DNA from: Guillardia theta CCMP2712
Lineage: Eukaryota > Cryptophyceae > Pyrenomonadales > Geminigeraceae
Reading direction: 5' to 3'
Length of the DNA: 64,000 nucleotides
Assembly: GCF_000315625.1 (NCBI RefSeq)
Contig: NW_005434639.1
Span: forward strand, 125,079-189,078
The notes beneath the pieces were generated by a model. It saw only the letters and a program-made list of their open reading frames with translations. It had not been told where the DNA came from and did no database searches. Each line of letters begins with the position of its first letter. Positions within the stretch are counted from its first letter, which is position 1. Below are positions 37,761-51,411 of this stretch, one piece after another. The translations under genes were made by a program, and so were the position numbers.

Positions 37761-38045
37761 TCATGACTCACCAGCTTCCCCATCCTGGTGACGACTGAGT
37801 GGCAGGAGAAGGGAAGGAGGTATCGCGAGAGAGGTCGTCCTTCCTTCGGCCTGCACTGCTGGAGGTCCAAGTTTGCTCGGCCCGAGTTGGTTGCCCACCT
37901 GGAGGTTGCCTCGGCGTTGCTTTGCCTGACTGAATGAATGATGCTCGTCGGTGAGTTGTTTGCAGGAGAGGTTTGCAGGTCCGAGGTCCTTGAACATGAG
38001 AACCTGATCCTTGCCTTCGATCAGCAGGGACTTGAGGTCTGGCAT
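37761..38045 (-). CDS. Possible small hypothetical protein
   Basis: A 94-codon frame starting M-P-D-L-K-S-L-L-I-E-G-K-D-Q-V. The first 50 residues look coding (balanced, helical, charged) and end at a plausible splice donor (L-Q then GTGGGC); the remainder is more doubtful, and an alternative 3' exon in another frame would continue to 37673. No family is recognised. Treat both the 3' end and the gene as tentative. Confidence 0.3.
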   Translation of the reverse strand: MPDLKSLLIEGKDQVLMFKDLGPANLSCKQLTDEHHSFSQAKQRRGNLQVGNQLGPSKLGPPAVQAEGRTTSLAIPPSLLLPLSRHQDGEAGES

Positions 38046-39482
38046 GTCGATATCACGCTTGTCACGCTCAGCATAGAAGGCAGAGACGAGGGTTTTTGAC
38101 GTGCTGGTTGAAGTCTCCTGCGACTATCTCGAGCAGGAGGAGTAGCACGAGGAGGACGACATGGAAGATTAGGAGGAAAAGGAGGACTGTGAAGATAAGG
38201 AGAACAAGGAGGACTGATTGAGGTCAGTCATGGTGATTCCGTTGCGGTCCATGAAGGAGCGGAGAAGGGAAACGAAGCAAGGGCCTTCGGAATGGATGGA
38301 CCACTACCCCACCTCTTGACATTAATCGGAACCCGTTCTTTCTTCGGCAAAAGTACCGGTGCATCAAGGACATTGAATCACCCCCACCGTCCTAAATGAT
38401 GATGCAAAAAACCCACAAACACTGCCTGCGTAATAATTTAGACTCGCCGGCCCGGGAACCGTTTGAACCTCCGACCATCGGACCGTTCTCTCTGATGGAA
38501 CGTATGCCAGCCGTGCCAGTCAGATAGCGCCGAGTTAACAAAAACTCTCCTGTAAACCAAGACGACTTACGTGGCGAGATCTGCGTGACTTTGGACTAGT
38601 ACAAGTCTAACAAACTTGTATTCCGGAATACATGTGATCGGACCGGCCCCGGAGATCATCCGCGGCGGTTTGCGCGGCTGTCGAACGACTCCCGTTTCAA
38701 ATTTCAGTTCAACGGTTTCAAAATTCCCTATGGCTCACGGGTCACCGGCCCCGCCCGGCCCACCGTTGTGCCGGGGTCAGAACGGTTTGCCGCCCACCCG
38801 GTGACCGGGCCAGGGCTGCTGGGGGCGCAATGGCAGATAAAGAACCTCAAAGAGTATAGAGCAAAGCTAGATCACACCTGAAAATATTTATTGCCCCATC
38901 CTGACGACTGCAGGGCTCAGGGGTTATTCGGCAGAAGGAGGGGTGAGGATGCCTGGTATGAGTGGGGTAGGGGTAGTAGACTGGGGGCTACACAGTGAAA
39001 GAAAGGGGGTGGTAGGGGTAGTAGATTTTTGGCGAGGGATGGCGACGAAGAAAGCGGAGAGAGCGACGAAGGGAGGGAACTAGAGGCGATGGCGTCAGAG
39101 AGCGAGCGAGAGGAGGAATGGAGCGAGAAGAGAGGAAGTAGTCGAAAACAGGCAAGATGAAGGGGAGCATGATGCAGTAACAGGGAGTTCTTTTCTTTGT
39201 TTCACAGATTGAAGAGTTTGTATGTCCTGGTAGCAACGTTCGGTGGTTGAATCAGAAGCATGGCATGAGACCTCTAGATTGAAGGGCATATTTTGAGTCA
39301 TTTACAAGATATATCTAGCTTTGAAGCATCATAACCTTTCATAATATTCAGGTCTGAGCTCATAGTTTGCCTAGGATTCTTCCACCCCATCGATGTTTTT
39401 TTTTGTTCTTTTCATTTTCCTTCAGTGATGATTGATTCTTTCCTCTTCAGAATCTATTTCTTTTCTCTGTATCGATCGAAAA
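38046..39482. other. Spacer with a GC-rich inverted-repeat island
   Basis: No convincing reading frame. The part 38450-38820 is GC-rich with the inverted words GGTCACCGG (38740-38748) and GGTGACCGGGCC (38800-38811). From 38880 to 39480 the sequence is low complexity and then T-rich just before the kinase start. Confidence 0.55.
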
Positions 39483-42171
<2,689 letters not shown>

Positions 42172-42797
42172 CTGAGTGACAGGCCCAAGAACACGAGGAT
42201 AGCGCTTGCCGGGGAGAGGCGCGGGAGTGAAGGGGATGAGGGCACGTTGAGGTCCTCCAACTCGGATGAATTCTCTGACTGCCTTTCGCCTTGATCGCCT
42301 CCAACGACATTGCATCTTCAATAATGAACCCTCCCTCCTCTCTGGCGCTTCTTTCTCAGCTGCCGATTCTCCCTCTGGTTTTACAGCAGCAGAAACTCCC
42401 TGGTGTAGGAGTTCTGGTCCATGGTCGTCTTCACCGTCACGGCCCTCCCGCTCCTCCGCAGAAACGCAGTCGCGAGCTGCATGCAACGTCAGCGAAGACG
42501 TCGATCTGGCAGTAGGTCTACCATGACGTCATGGTCGTTGATGAGGTAGTTGTCTTGCATACTCAACCACTGCCGCCCCCACAGTGTGCATGGCGCCTGT
42601 CAGTCGCTAAGGTTTAGGAGAGGGAGACGGCGAGAGCTGAGGGGCAGAGGAAAGAGAAGCAGGAGAGAAGAGAGCAGAAGCAGAATAGGACCTGCATGCG
42701 TACGACAATTTTACGCCCGTGACCCTCCCAGTTCTGATCAGTGGCTGGTACCTGCTGCAAGGTTAGCCAAAGTGTTATCCCTCCCTCGCTCTCCTCC
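42172..42797. other. Convergent 3' spacer between kinase and lumenal-protein genes
   Basis: The kinase (plus) and the next gene (minus) converge here. Minus-strand frames across 41851-42486 are antisense shadows of kinase exons. No RNA gene is seen. Confidence 0.5.
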
Positions 42798-43976
42798 TCA
42801 GACCTTGTCTTGAATCTTCTTCGCCCAGTCCTCGTAGACCCCCTTCGCCTGGATGTATTCTTGGGTGCTGGCTGCACCAGCATCCTCCACGTCGATCTTC
42901 ATCGCATACCCATTGTTTTGAAAGATCTGACCAGGGATGGTCAAACAAGACAACGAGCGAGGAGTGGAAGGCCTGTCTCGGCCCGCGTGTACCTGGTAGA
43001 TGCTGTTGAAAGACTTCAAGACCTCAGAGAAAGGAGCGTTGGGGCTGCAGCACGAGGGTGAGCAAGAGGGAACGAAGACGTTCCTAGCCAACCTGGAGGG
43101 AAGCGGAGGTTTGACGTAGTTGCTGTCATCCGTGAAGTTTGCGAGCAGCCCGTCGTACATCCTGTCAACTTCGTCAGCGCAGAGTGAACGAGGGGCAAGA
43201 TGATTGTACTTTTCACCCGAGCGCATGAAGAAGCGCGGGGCAAGGAGGTTATCGTCCTTGAGCATCGGGTCTCGTTGGATCACATGCTTGTCGTTCTCCA
43301 CCCCGCTCGTCTCCTCGAAGATCTGCTTCGCGCCTTGGATGGACTGCGTGATGGATGCGAACTGGGCTGAGCTGATGAAGTCGAAGTAGAGCGCGTTGGT
43401 CAGGTCTCCCTGCTTCACGTCGTTCTCCTTGATGTACTTCTCCCACTCGTCCTGGCGGAGGAGGAAGAAATCTTTCTGGAACTGATTCATCGGGAAGAAA
43501 TCGAGATCATCGACAGTGTTGTAGCAGGATCGCATAAGGAGCACTGCAAACTGAAGGAAGAGGAAAGTTCTTGGGATCCTGATCGGCTTCGGCCTCTGCT
43601 CCTTTATTTTGTTCGTCTGGCCAAAGGGATTTGACAGCAACCCTCCTCCTCCTCCCCGCCCTGTTCCAGATTCCCTTCCGTATCCAAAGACTGACATCGT
43701 ATCCAGGTTGATCGCGTCCGCTCTTCCTTCCCACAGCAGCAGCGGAGCAGCCGCAGCCACTACCTGCATACACCTCCTCCTCGACAGAGAGTCGATCTGC
43801 ATCTTGAGCGAGCCCAGGCTCCTACGTCTCGACCCAGCAGTAGCCGTGCTAGCCATCGACAGGCGTCGCTGCTGGAGAAGGTTGGACATGGACATGCTGC
43901 TGGGGCTGAAGGCTCCTGCCATCATGTTGAAAGTGGTAACGGTGAGCATCAGGCATATTCCGTGCACAGCTCGCAT
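42798..43976 (-). CDS. Plastid-targeted thylakoid-lumen protein of unknown function
   Basis: The frame gives 392 aa if unspliced. The N-terminus has a signal peptide (M-R-A-V-H-G-I-C-L-M-L) followed by A-G-A-F-S-P, the A-F cleavage context of complex red plastids, then a Ser/Arg-rich transit region, then R-R-R-C-M with a hydrophobic stretch ending A-D-A, a twin-arginine lumen signal. The mature part is helical and has no domain I can name. Two in-phase GT-AG stretches without stops are likely introns: 66 nt at 42927-42992 (removal gives S-I-Y-Q-I-F-Q-N-N-G-Y) and 48 nt in 43055-43110 (joining P-L-P-S to S-P-N-A-P-F-S). The spliced protein would be about 354 aa. Likely photosynthesis-associated by location only. 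Confidence 0.7.
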   Translation of the reverse strand: MRAVHGICLMLTVTTFNMMAGAFSPSSMSMSNLLQQRRLSMASTATAGSRRRSLGSLKMQIDSLSRRRCMQVVAAAAPLLLWEGRADAINLDTMSVFGYGRESGTGRGGGGGLLSNPFGQTNKIKEQRPKPIRIPRTFLFLQFAVLLMRSCYNTVDDLDFFPMNQFQKDFFLLRQDEWEKYIKENDVKQGDLTNALYFDFISSAQFASITQSIQGAKQIFEETSGVENDKHVIQRDPMLKDDNLLAPRFFMRSGEKYNHLAPRSLCADEVDRMYDGLLANFTDDSNYVKPPLPSRLARNVFVPSCSPSCCSPNAPFSEVLKSFNSIYQVHAGRDRPSTPRSLSCLTIPGQIFQNNGYAMKIDVEDAGAASTQEYIQAKGVYEDWAKKIQDKV

Positions 43977-45042
43977 CCTTCCTGTCAGATCCTGTCGATC
44001 CTGTCGATCCTGTGAGGAGATACCTTTGTAGCAAATGAAAGATCCTGCGAAGCTTCACATCAATGGAGTCAAACGACACAAACTGTTCAGACAAGCACTG
44101 AAATTTCAAGAAATCTTTTCAGACGACCACTGAAATTCTAAGAAACCAGCCATCTCTCTCAATACAAATACGCACATCACAGCGAAGATGGCTCAGAACA
44201 AACTCGTGGAGAAAGGTTTGGACCTCGTCTCGTGCGACTCTCTTCCTATCATTGACAGACGAGCAAGGAAACGGCATGAGAGGAGATCGCAAAGTGCATG
44301 GCCGCTGATCGTCAGAGCTAAGCGGCGCCTTTTATAGGCGAGCAAAGCTTACGTGGGGGAAGTTGTGCTTACATGCTTACATGCTTACACGTCATGCTGA
44401 CGAGCAGATGAACAGCACTTTCATCATTCGGCAAGATAACCTGATTGTTTGATATCTCAAGAGCAATGTTGAAGGAAACATCTATTATCCCTATTTTTTA
44501 TCCATGCCGATCAATACGTCTTTTACCTGTCGATCTCCTAAACTACGTGTCCACGTTGCAGGTTATCTAATAAATCACACAAACTTATCAACAACTCATC
44601 ATGCAAGAGGAGGGCAGCTCCACTTGAAAACTAGTTTCTTCCTGCTGCTCCTGCTTCTCCTGCTGCTCCTGCTACTCCTATCTCACCATCCTTTCCCTTG
44701 TATGCCTGCGCTGACTTGACCCCGAACGACATTGAACATTTATATAAAGTTTTTGGTTTACTCAATAATCCTTTTTGATACAATTTTTCAGGTACGGGAC
44801 ACTTTTACAATTGTTTTTTAAAAAGGGAGGCGAGCTCGCAAAGCAATTGAGTAACTAAAATAATTTCATTATCGTACCCCTCCAATTAACGTTCATTCTA
44901 GGGGTGCGTTTACCCACCCCTATCAACGACATAACCCTCAAAATTGATGACCCTACCCACCAAATGTCGACACCCCCTCGCATTCAAACCATTTCACCGT
45001 TTTTATTAATGTCAGAAGTATAAAATTCTCCACTTTGGTAGT
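43977..45042. other. Spacer with short tandem words, no gene seen
   Basis: Contains a promoter side for the lumenal-protein gene, a CTTACATG triplication near 44368-44393, a CTC/CTG microsatellite at 44636-44690, and a C-run-rich, otherwise AT-rich stretch at 44750-45000. No frame has coding character. Confidence 0.5.
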
Positions 45043-45534
45043 CTAGTCATTCGGCAGGATACCCTCTACCCTAAAGAAATATAACCCCACCCCAGAAAAC
45101 CATTTGCCTCGTTCTCCTCCTCTCAGCCTCATGCTGCGGCTTGTACGAGGGACCGGTCTTCGCTTCTTCGGGCGGCACCCGAAGCATGACGTCGGGCAGC
45201 TCAACAGCTCCAAGCAGCTGCCCAGGTAGGAGCAACGGCGAGGGAACATGGCGGGCTCGATGCATGTCGAGGGCCATGTCGAACAGAGAGGATGGGTAGA
45301 GATGGAAAAGGCGGTTGAGGGATAGAACAGAGCAAGAGGGGATTCTTGTGGTGTGGATGCAGCCTCGGGTGTGATGTAGGACACATCACTTCTAGCCCTG
45401 TCTTGTGTCTTGCTGTTGAGCCTCTTGCGCGTGCGCCCTTTGTTGAGTTGTGTGGTGGGGCTGGGTGGGTCGGAGTCAAGTGTTGGACCTGAAGATTTCC
45501 TTGATGGCAGAGTCGATGAGATCACTGGATCCAT
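45043..45534 (-). CDS. Tentative hypothetical protein divergent from L13
   Basis: A 163-codon frame starting M-D-P-V-I-S-S-T-L-P-S-R-K-S-S-G-P. The first 60 residues are Ser/Pro/Arg/Lys-rich and plausible. An overlapping frame downstream (45277-45071) also looks coding, suggesting an unresolved intron. No domain is recognised. It would share a 215-bp divergent promoter with the L13 gene. Confidence 0.3.
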   Translation of the reverse strand: MDPVISSTLPSRKSSGPTLDSDPPSPTTQLNKGRTRKRLNSKTQDRARSDVSYITPEAASTPQESPLALFYPSTAFSISTHPLCSTWPSTCIEPAMFPRRCSYLGSCLELLSCPTSCFGCRPKKRRPVPRTSRSMRLRGGERGKWFSGVGLYFFRVEGILPND

Positions 45535-45749
45535 ATCAAAGTCGATAAAGAGGAAAGAATGGAAACGCCAGCCCTTCCCCCACTCGAAATTTGACAGTGA
45601 GCTTGCACTGCTGTTTGCTGACCCTACTCATTTGATCCGTTTGGCAGGCAAGGAGGAGATTCGGCAGAAGAGAGATATCTACCTCTATCAGAGATCTCTG
45701 CCAGCCCCCGTCATAGATGCTGTAATGAATATGAGAATGGTCGGGCAGA

Positions 45750-46928
45750 ATGTCGACTCAAGCTGTATTGCAGTATTTGCACGGAGCAGATGTTACGGTG
45801 TCAAGGGAAAACACATTCAGGCGATGGTGGATTATGGACGCGCGGGATTATGTGATGATGTGGGCACAAGATGCCGGCCGTGAGATAACTCTGTTGTTCT
45901 ACAGACTTTGGGAAAACTTGCTTCCTTAGCTTGTCGACTTATCATGGGCAAACACAAGCCGATCTTTGACAGGTCTCACATGCTGCGTCGTAGTGCTTGC
46001 TAAAACAAGAGTATCTACTTGCAGATCACTTGTTCTTGGGGACTTTGTCATTGTTACGAATGCGCCTGAGATCAATGTCGCCAGAAAGTCACAGGATACA
46101 AAACTTTACCGATATCACACTGGTTGGTTGATGGCTTGCGAAGACTTTCTGAGTTTGACGTGTCGAGCAGGGTACCCCGGTGGCCTCGTCGAAACCCCAT
46201 ACATGAAGATGCTGAAAGAGAAACCTGAAGAAGTCATCCGAAGGTCCTTCTGCTCTAGACGTGCCGCGCTGCTTGTCACGTTGCTGCAGAGCTATTTCTG
46301 GGATGCTTCCGAAGAACAACTTGAGGAAAGAAAGGATGAAACTGCTGAGGGTTTTCCGTACCAGCGAGCACCCACACCTTGCGGAAGAACCGACGATAGT
46401 CCGAGCAGACTTGTTCGAGGTACTCGATCAACTTCCATCCTGTTCTCTCCCTTGCCTCGATTGCATCCTCTCTCTCTCGCGTCAGATCTTCTCATAGTGG
46501 TGCTGATTTGGCCTTCAGACACGTTCTCCCTGGTTGGAACCGAAAGAGGCAGTACAGGTCGCAGAGTTTTGTCAGATTGATGATCTGATCCTCACTTGTA
46601 TGTATAGCAAGTGGACAATGAAGGAGTCGTTATCCTTGACCATGAAGGAAATCCCATCCAGGACCTGGTTGATAATCATGGTGAGCTCAACGTGGTTGGT
46701 AGAGTGAGCGCGGGACTGATAGTTTGTATGCAGGCAACACATGGACTGAGGAGGAGGCCGAGTGGCTGCTGAGCGAAGGGACGACGATGTTCCGCGATCC
46801 TGTGACTTTCTTGCTCGCTGGTTCCTGCTAACGCGGCTGACATGTTGGCGCAGGAAATTTATGGCAAGGACGTTCCAGAGCCGAGAACGGACACATATGG
46901 TGACTATTGGAAGAAGAAGATGAAGTGA
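45750..46928 (+). CDS. Ribosomal protein L13 (uL13), bacterial/organellar type, with C-terminal extension
   Basis: Nine exons: 45750-45851, 45905-45972, 46025-46122, 46171-46243, 46290-46419, 46519-46557, 46608-46680, 46734-46801, 46854-46928, giving 241 aa with all phases closing. The uL13 core is clear: W-W-I-M-D-A, L-G-K-L-A-S-L-A-C-R-L-I-M-G-K-H-K-P, G-D-F-V-I-V-T-N-A, K-L-Y-R-Y-H-T-G-Y-P-G-G-L, P-E-E-V-I-R-R-A-I-S-G-M-L-P-K-N, and H-P-H-L-A-E-E-P. It binds 23S-type rRNA early in large-subunit assembly. Bacterial L13 is about 142 aa; about 30 residues precede the core and about 70 follow it. The start at 45750 (M-S-T-Q-A-V-L-Q-Y) has an in-frame TGA just upstream and lacks a plastid-type signal peptide, so mitochondrial use is more likely. 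Confidence 0.88.
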
Positions 46929-47071
46929 GAAGGAGCTGGAGTAAATTGAGCTCCCCTCTTTACCCTCCTCCCCTTCTATCTCTGTTTCCGTCTCCCACTC
47001 CACTCCTCCAGTAGACATAGGGAGCACATATTCATCTTCATTGATGGGTAAGTCGCTAAGTAGTGTACAGT

Positions 47072-50000
47072 CTAACGGAAGACGGAGTTGAGGTAGTAAT
47101 GGATGGAATAGGCGCGCTTGATGCTGTACAGCCGATGCATCTGAGTGTGGAGAGAGTAGAGCTGGCTGTCTTGTATCTGAATCTCCCCGATGATCTGGAG
47201 ATTCCCCTCCCCTCGGTAGATCAGATGCAGCTTCAAGTCCCGGTATCCATCTTCCACCTCTGCCCAGGCAAACTTGTTCTTCACCCGGCAGAGCGTGAGG
47301 GGCCCGGAGGAGGAGGACGCCTCGAACCATTCCGCCACCTGGACCATGTGGCTCGGCCCCTGGCACACGAGGCACAGGCGGACGGGGTCGAGGATGTTAC
47401 AGCAGAGGGGCCACGTGCCCTTGGGGTTAGGAGGAGCGTACTCCCTCAGTTTCTCCCTCATCCTGCTGACGGACTTGACCCGGGCAAGATGCACCTTGAC
47501 GTTCCCCGGGCCCTCCCGGAAGATGCAGCGCAGCTCGTGGACGACCGTCTCCTCCACCGGGCGGGTCTCCCGCGAGGAGGAGGAGGTTAGCGCATCCAGC
47601 CCGGTGCAGTGGCTGAGGAGAACGTCCATAACGGCCCTGTGGAAGCCGTCGTTGAGGATGCGAGACCGTGTGTTGAGCTGAACGACGAAGATCTCTTCGT
47701 CCAGACACTCCAACGCCCCTTCCTTCACCATCTGCTCCCAATCCGTCCTCGCGTCCGACTTCTCCCGCTCCCCGTAGCGGACTGCCCCCACCTGGTAGCA
47801 GGGTCAGCAAGGGACATCACCTCTGCTGGGAGAGCATCTAGCAGGGAGCAAGGAGGGGACGAGCATCGGGAAAGGACGAGGGCGAGGCTGGGGGAACAAC
47901 AACTGCAAATGTGCTCACCGTGTCCTGTCTCTCCATGCTCAGCGTCACGTGGCGATTCTGCTCCATGAAGGTCGACGAGTAATCTTGCCAGGACCTCCTG
48001 CTAAGAGACAATCGATGAGGAAGGCAAGCGGCAAGCGGGACTCAGTCACCTTCCCTCCACATCCGATTGCACTCCAGGGATGTGAGGAGCGTAGACGACG
48101 AGGACAGCGCCGTGCTCCTTGTTGACCATTTCATTGAACCTCTGCTCGCACGACTTGACAAGGTCGGCCATGAGCTGCTGGGCAAGGAGTTGGAGCCTTC
48201 GGAAGAGGGTGATGTCATCCTTCCAGAGCTTGATGTTGGTGACCTTGGTCTTGAAGAAGAGATACCTTTCCTCCTTGGACAAGTTCCTGATCTTCTCGAG
48301 CCTCATCTGCAGCAGCTTGTTCCTTTGCTCTCCTGTCATGAACCAGCCCAACACGCGCTGCATGCACGAGGAGAGGAGCGAGTCCCAGTGCGGCACGGTG
48401 GAACCAACCTGCTCCAGACGCCTCTCCAGGTCTTGAGTGTGGTTGGAGTGGAGGAGGAGAATCCTGCATTGCTCCAGAAGCCAGTCGCACAGGTTGTGGT
48501 ACTGCTCCGAGTCTCCAACGTCAGCCTCGCTCCCTCTCTGCAATAGACACATGCAGAAGCTGTCGAAGAAGTGCTCGTCGAAGTCGTCTTGGAAGATCGA
48601 CAGCCGCGCGGCCGCCTCCATCGACCTCTTAGCGATCACCTTCAACTGGCTCCTTGCCATCCGCATCCCCAACCGCTCCGTGCTGAGCGCATAGCCGTCC
48701 TTGAGCTGGATGTGAAGGCGCTTCCGCAGGTCGGAGATCATCTCGATCAAGTCCTTGTCTTCCTGCACCTGCAGCCGACCCTGGAACTTGCGGAAGTACA
48801 TGAGGAGGAGGACGGCGAGGAGGATGAAGGGAATGAGCACGACAACGATGAAGATACTGATGTGCTCGCATTCGTTTCCCATCAGCACAAAGTTGGAGGG
48901 GCAGGTGTCGCACCCATGGGAGCTGCTCGCGCCATACATGGACGTGATTTTCTTGTTCGGACATTGAATAGCTTGCGTGGAGTTCTCGGGGCAGAAGAAG
49001 CCCACCGGGCAGATCGTAGCGTTTGCTGTTCCTCCTGGACAAAACCAGCCAGCAGGGCATGAGAGGCAGGACAGGAGCGTTGAATCCCCGTAGAAGCCTT
49101 CGGGGCATATTGAGGGGATCCAAGGGAACCATGTCTGCTCGTTGCCCTTGAGCCAGTTGCAAGCCACCTGGAACATCGCCTCCCTGGAGGGCATGCCGCT
49201 TGTCTTCAAAACATTGCTCTGCGCCATGAACTCCTGAACGTCCTGGTCGAAGAAGTCGAGTTTCGACGCCAAGAAACTGACATGCTTGTCGACGCTCGGG
49301 AGATACCTCCACATGTAGTTCCTCGGGTTCATATCCACCAGGCCTGTCGCGTACTTCCCTTGCGCCTGCTCGTAGCCGTTGGGGTCCGGCATCCTGACCC
49401 TCACCGGCACGTTGTCAGTCGCCAGCAGGTTGTCGTCCGGCTTGAACCACCCGAACACAAAGTTTCCACCCCTCACTACGTCATAGTAAACCTGGTCGAA
49501 CGCGCTGGATCCATCCCGAAACTTGACAAGAGCGACGGGGAAGTCAAGGAAGAAGCTCAACTGCAGCATCACGTGGTATTCATACTGCACCATCACCGGC
49601 ACACACTGAGACGTGTTGCTCCTCCTCCTGCACGCAGGGGAGAACCACACCATGTCCCTGTAGCAGTCCAGCTGGTTATTGCCCGTGAACTTGATGTAGT
49701 CCGCCTTGTACCGCAAGTTCCCGTACGTTCCTTGATCCAAGTTCGTGCAGGTTTCGATGTTGCCGATGGGGGTTAGAGCCAGAAGCTTGTCCAAGCTATC
49801 GAAGTACTGCTCGGGGTTGTAAGACCCTGCGTTGTAATACCCGTAGAAATCGAGGAAAACCTTGTCCTTCTTGCCCCGTTCAACCGTGGACTGCCACACA
49901 AACACCTGATCGACTGTCTTGTAGTCATACACGTTGGCTAGCAGCGGGCGGTACGCGTACGGCAACCCTTGAAGAGTTGCGATGCCCATCGTCCAAGTCT

Positions 50001-50529
50001 CCACTGACAGGTGGATCGTCGGATTCGCGTTGTTGATCTTCACACATTTCTCAATATCCACACAGCCGGCAAGATACGCCATGGAGACTCCCGTGTTGAT
50101 CGCAACCCCTGAAAGCGACACCACGGAGTAACCCATCACCTCTTCTAGAAGAATATAAATGATCTCAGCAACGATGCGAGCGGAGGACCAAGACGCGTAC
50201 GGGAGGGAGACGTTGTGAGCAGAGCCATCGGGATACGCCAGAAACCTCTTCTTGACGTCTGACAAGCGCAAGCCGGCAAACCTGATGTCATCGTACTGGC
50301 CGTTGAAACAGCTGTTGGGGTGGTCCACCAGGGTTATCGCTGGCGTGCATGCGACGAGAGAACATTGCGCGATGAATATCAAAGCAATGAAAATGTGAAC
50401 CAATCGATCTTGTCCAGCAAACCTCGCTAACCCACGAGCCTGTCCAGCAAACTTCGCAACCCAAAGCATTCCTTGCTCAGATGCTATGAAGTCTTGTTGA
50501 GAACCCCCCCCAAACATACGCGCTTGCAT
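47072..50529 (-). CDS. One-pass membrane receptor: substrate-binding-like ectodomain plus cytosolic RelA/SpoT-like domain
   Basis: Three exons: 50529-48050, 47997-47919, 47791-47072 (introns 52 and 127 nt), 1,092 aa. A hydrophobic segment at residues about 40-60 is a signal peptide or anchor. The ectodomain (60-470) resembles OpuAC-type substrate-binding proteins (A-S-W-S-S-A-R-I-V-A-E-I-I, L-L-E-E-V-M-G-Y, aromatic ligand-type positions). Residues about 473-543 are cysteine-rich (C-P-A-G-W-F-C-P-G-G, C-P-V-G-F-F-C-P), a stalk seen in protist surface proteins. One transmembrane helix lies at about 552-576. The cytosolic part is helical, then residues about 940-1085 resemble the RelA/SpoT nucleotidyltransferase fold: A-R-V-K-S, R-V-K-N-K-F, D-G-Y-R-D-L-K-L, G-E-I-Q-I-Q-D, M-H-R-L-Y. 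The idea that ligand binding outside controls nucleotide chemistry inside is inference; catalytic competence is not established. Confidence 0.75.
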
Positions 50530-50879
50530 ACTTATTTACGGTGTAAAGATGCTTGAGGCCTATGGTGTTGAAGCATGTCCTTTTGATATGACGGAATATC
50601 AAGAGGAATACATTCACATCCTGCAAGTACAAGCGTATGTCGTTGCTCGGTGGTTCTAACAATCCTGCCGTCCGTGCTCTTGAAATCTGGAGCACCCACG
50701 AGTCACATTAACCTATCCCCCTCTCCTTGCTGTGATCTACCAGATATCCTCCTTCATCCTCCTACTTCCGTCAATCGATCGAGCTCCACCCCTGCTGCTC
50801 CTCGCTCCTGTGCTAGGTATACCGCCGTATCGCCCTCCCCGACATTCGGGGGAATATCGCTGAGTGAAAAATGGGCCCT

Positions 50880-51240
50880 TTTATATGTTTATTGACTTTT
50901 ATACTTGCTATGGAATTAAAATACTTATAAAGCTCATGTTCACTTCTTTTGACTTATATAATATACTTATATATATTATAAACACTTAATTCATATATAA
51001 AATGTATGAAAATTTTAGATCATCAAAATCTCTGTACCAGGAGCTCATCGGAATCTGTACTATGATACTGGTAATATATGGTAATAACGAAAAAAGAAAA
51101 TATTTCCCATACCCACGCATTTTCCTGATTTATTTACCACTTTCGACACGGTGGGATATCTTTTTTTACTCGAAATTATACATCAATCAAAATTGAGTAA
51201 ACATTGCTGCATTAACCGTTCACCGATATATATATGCGTG
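50880..51240. other. AT-rich island
   Basis: Long runs such as ATATATATTATAAAC and a Lys/Asn/Ile/Tyr-rich 64-codon frame (51002-51196) contrast sharply with the GC-rich flanks. It could be an organellar or nucleomorph DNA insertion, or a decayed element; no organellar gene is recognised. Confidence 0.5.
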
Positions 51241-51351
51241 CCGCCACTCTCCCTGCCAGCAGTATGCTGAACCGTTTTCCTCTGCCCCCTCCACCCCTCC
51301 ACCCCTCCCCCCTCTCCTGTTCCTGTTCCTGCTCCTCTCCCTTCGTTAGCA

Positions 51352-51411
51352 TGCTCCTCCTGCTCCTCCTGCTCCTCCTGCTCCTCCTGCTCCTCCTGCT
51401 CCTCCTGCTCC
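51352..51411. repeat. (TGCTCCTCC)n minisatellite
   Basis: About six and a half copies of a 9-bp unit in perfect tandem, in intergenic sequence. Confidence 0.9.

Noticed and set aside
45410-45883. 157-codon plus-strand ORF as a separate gene
   Set aside because: Its right half overlaps exon 1 of L13 in another frame, and the L13 frame is confirmed by family motifs. Its left part may be 5' untranslated sequence.
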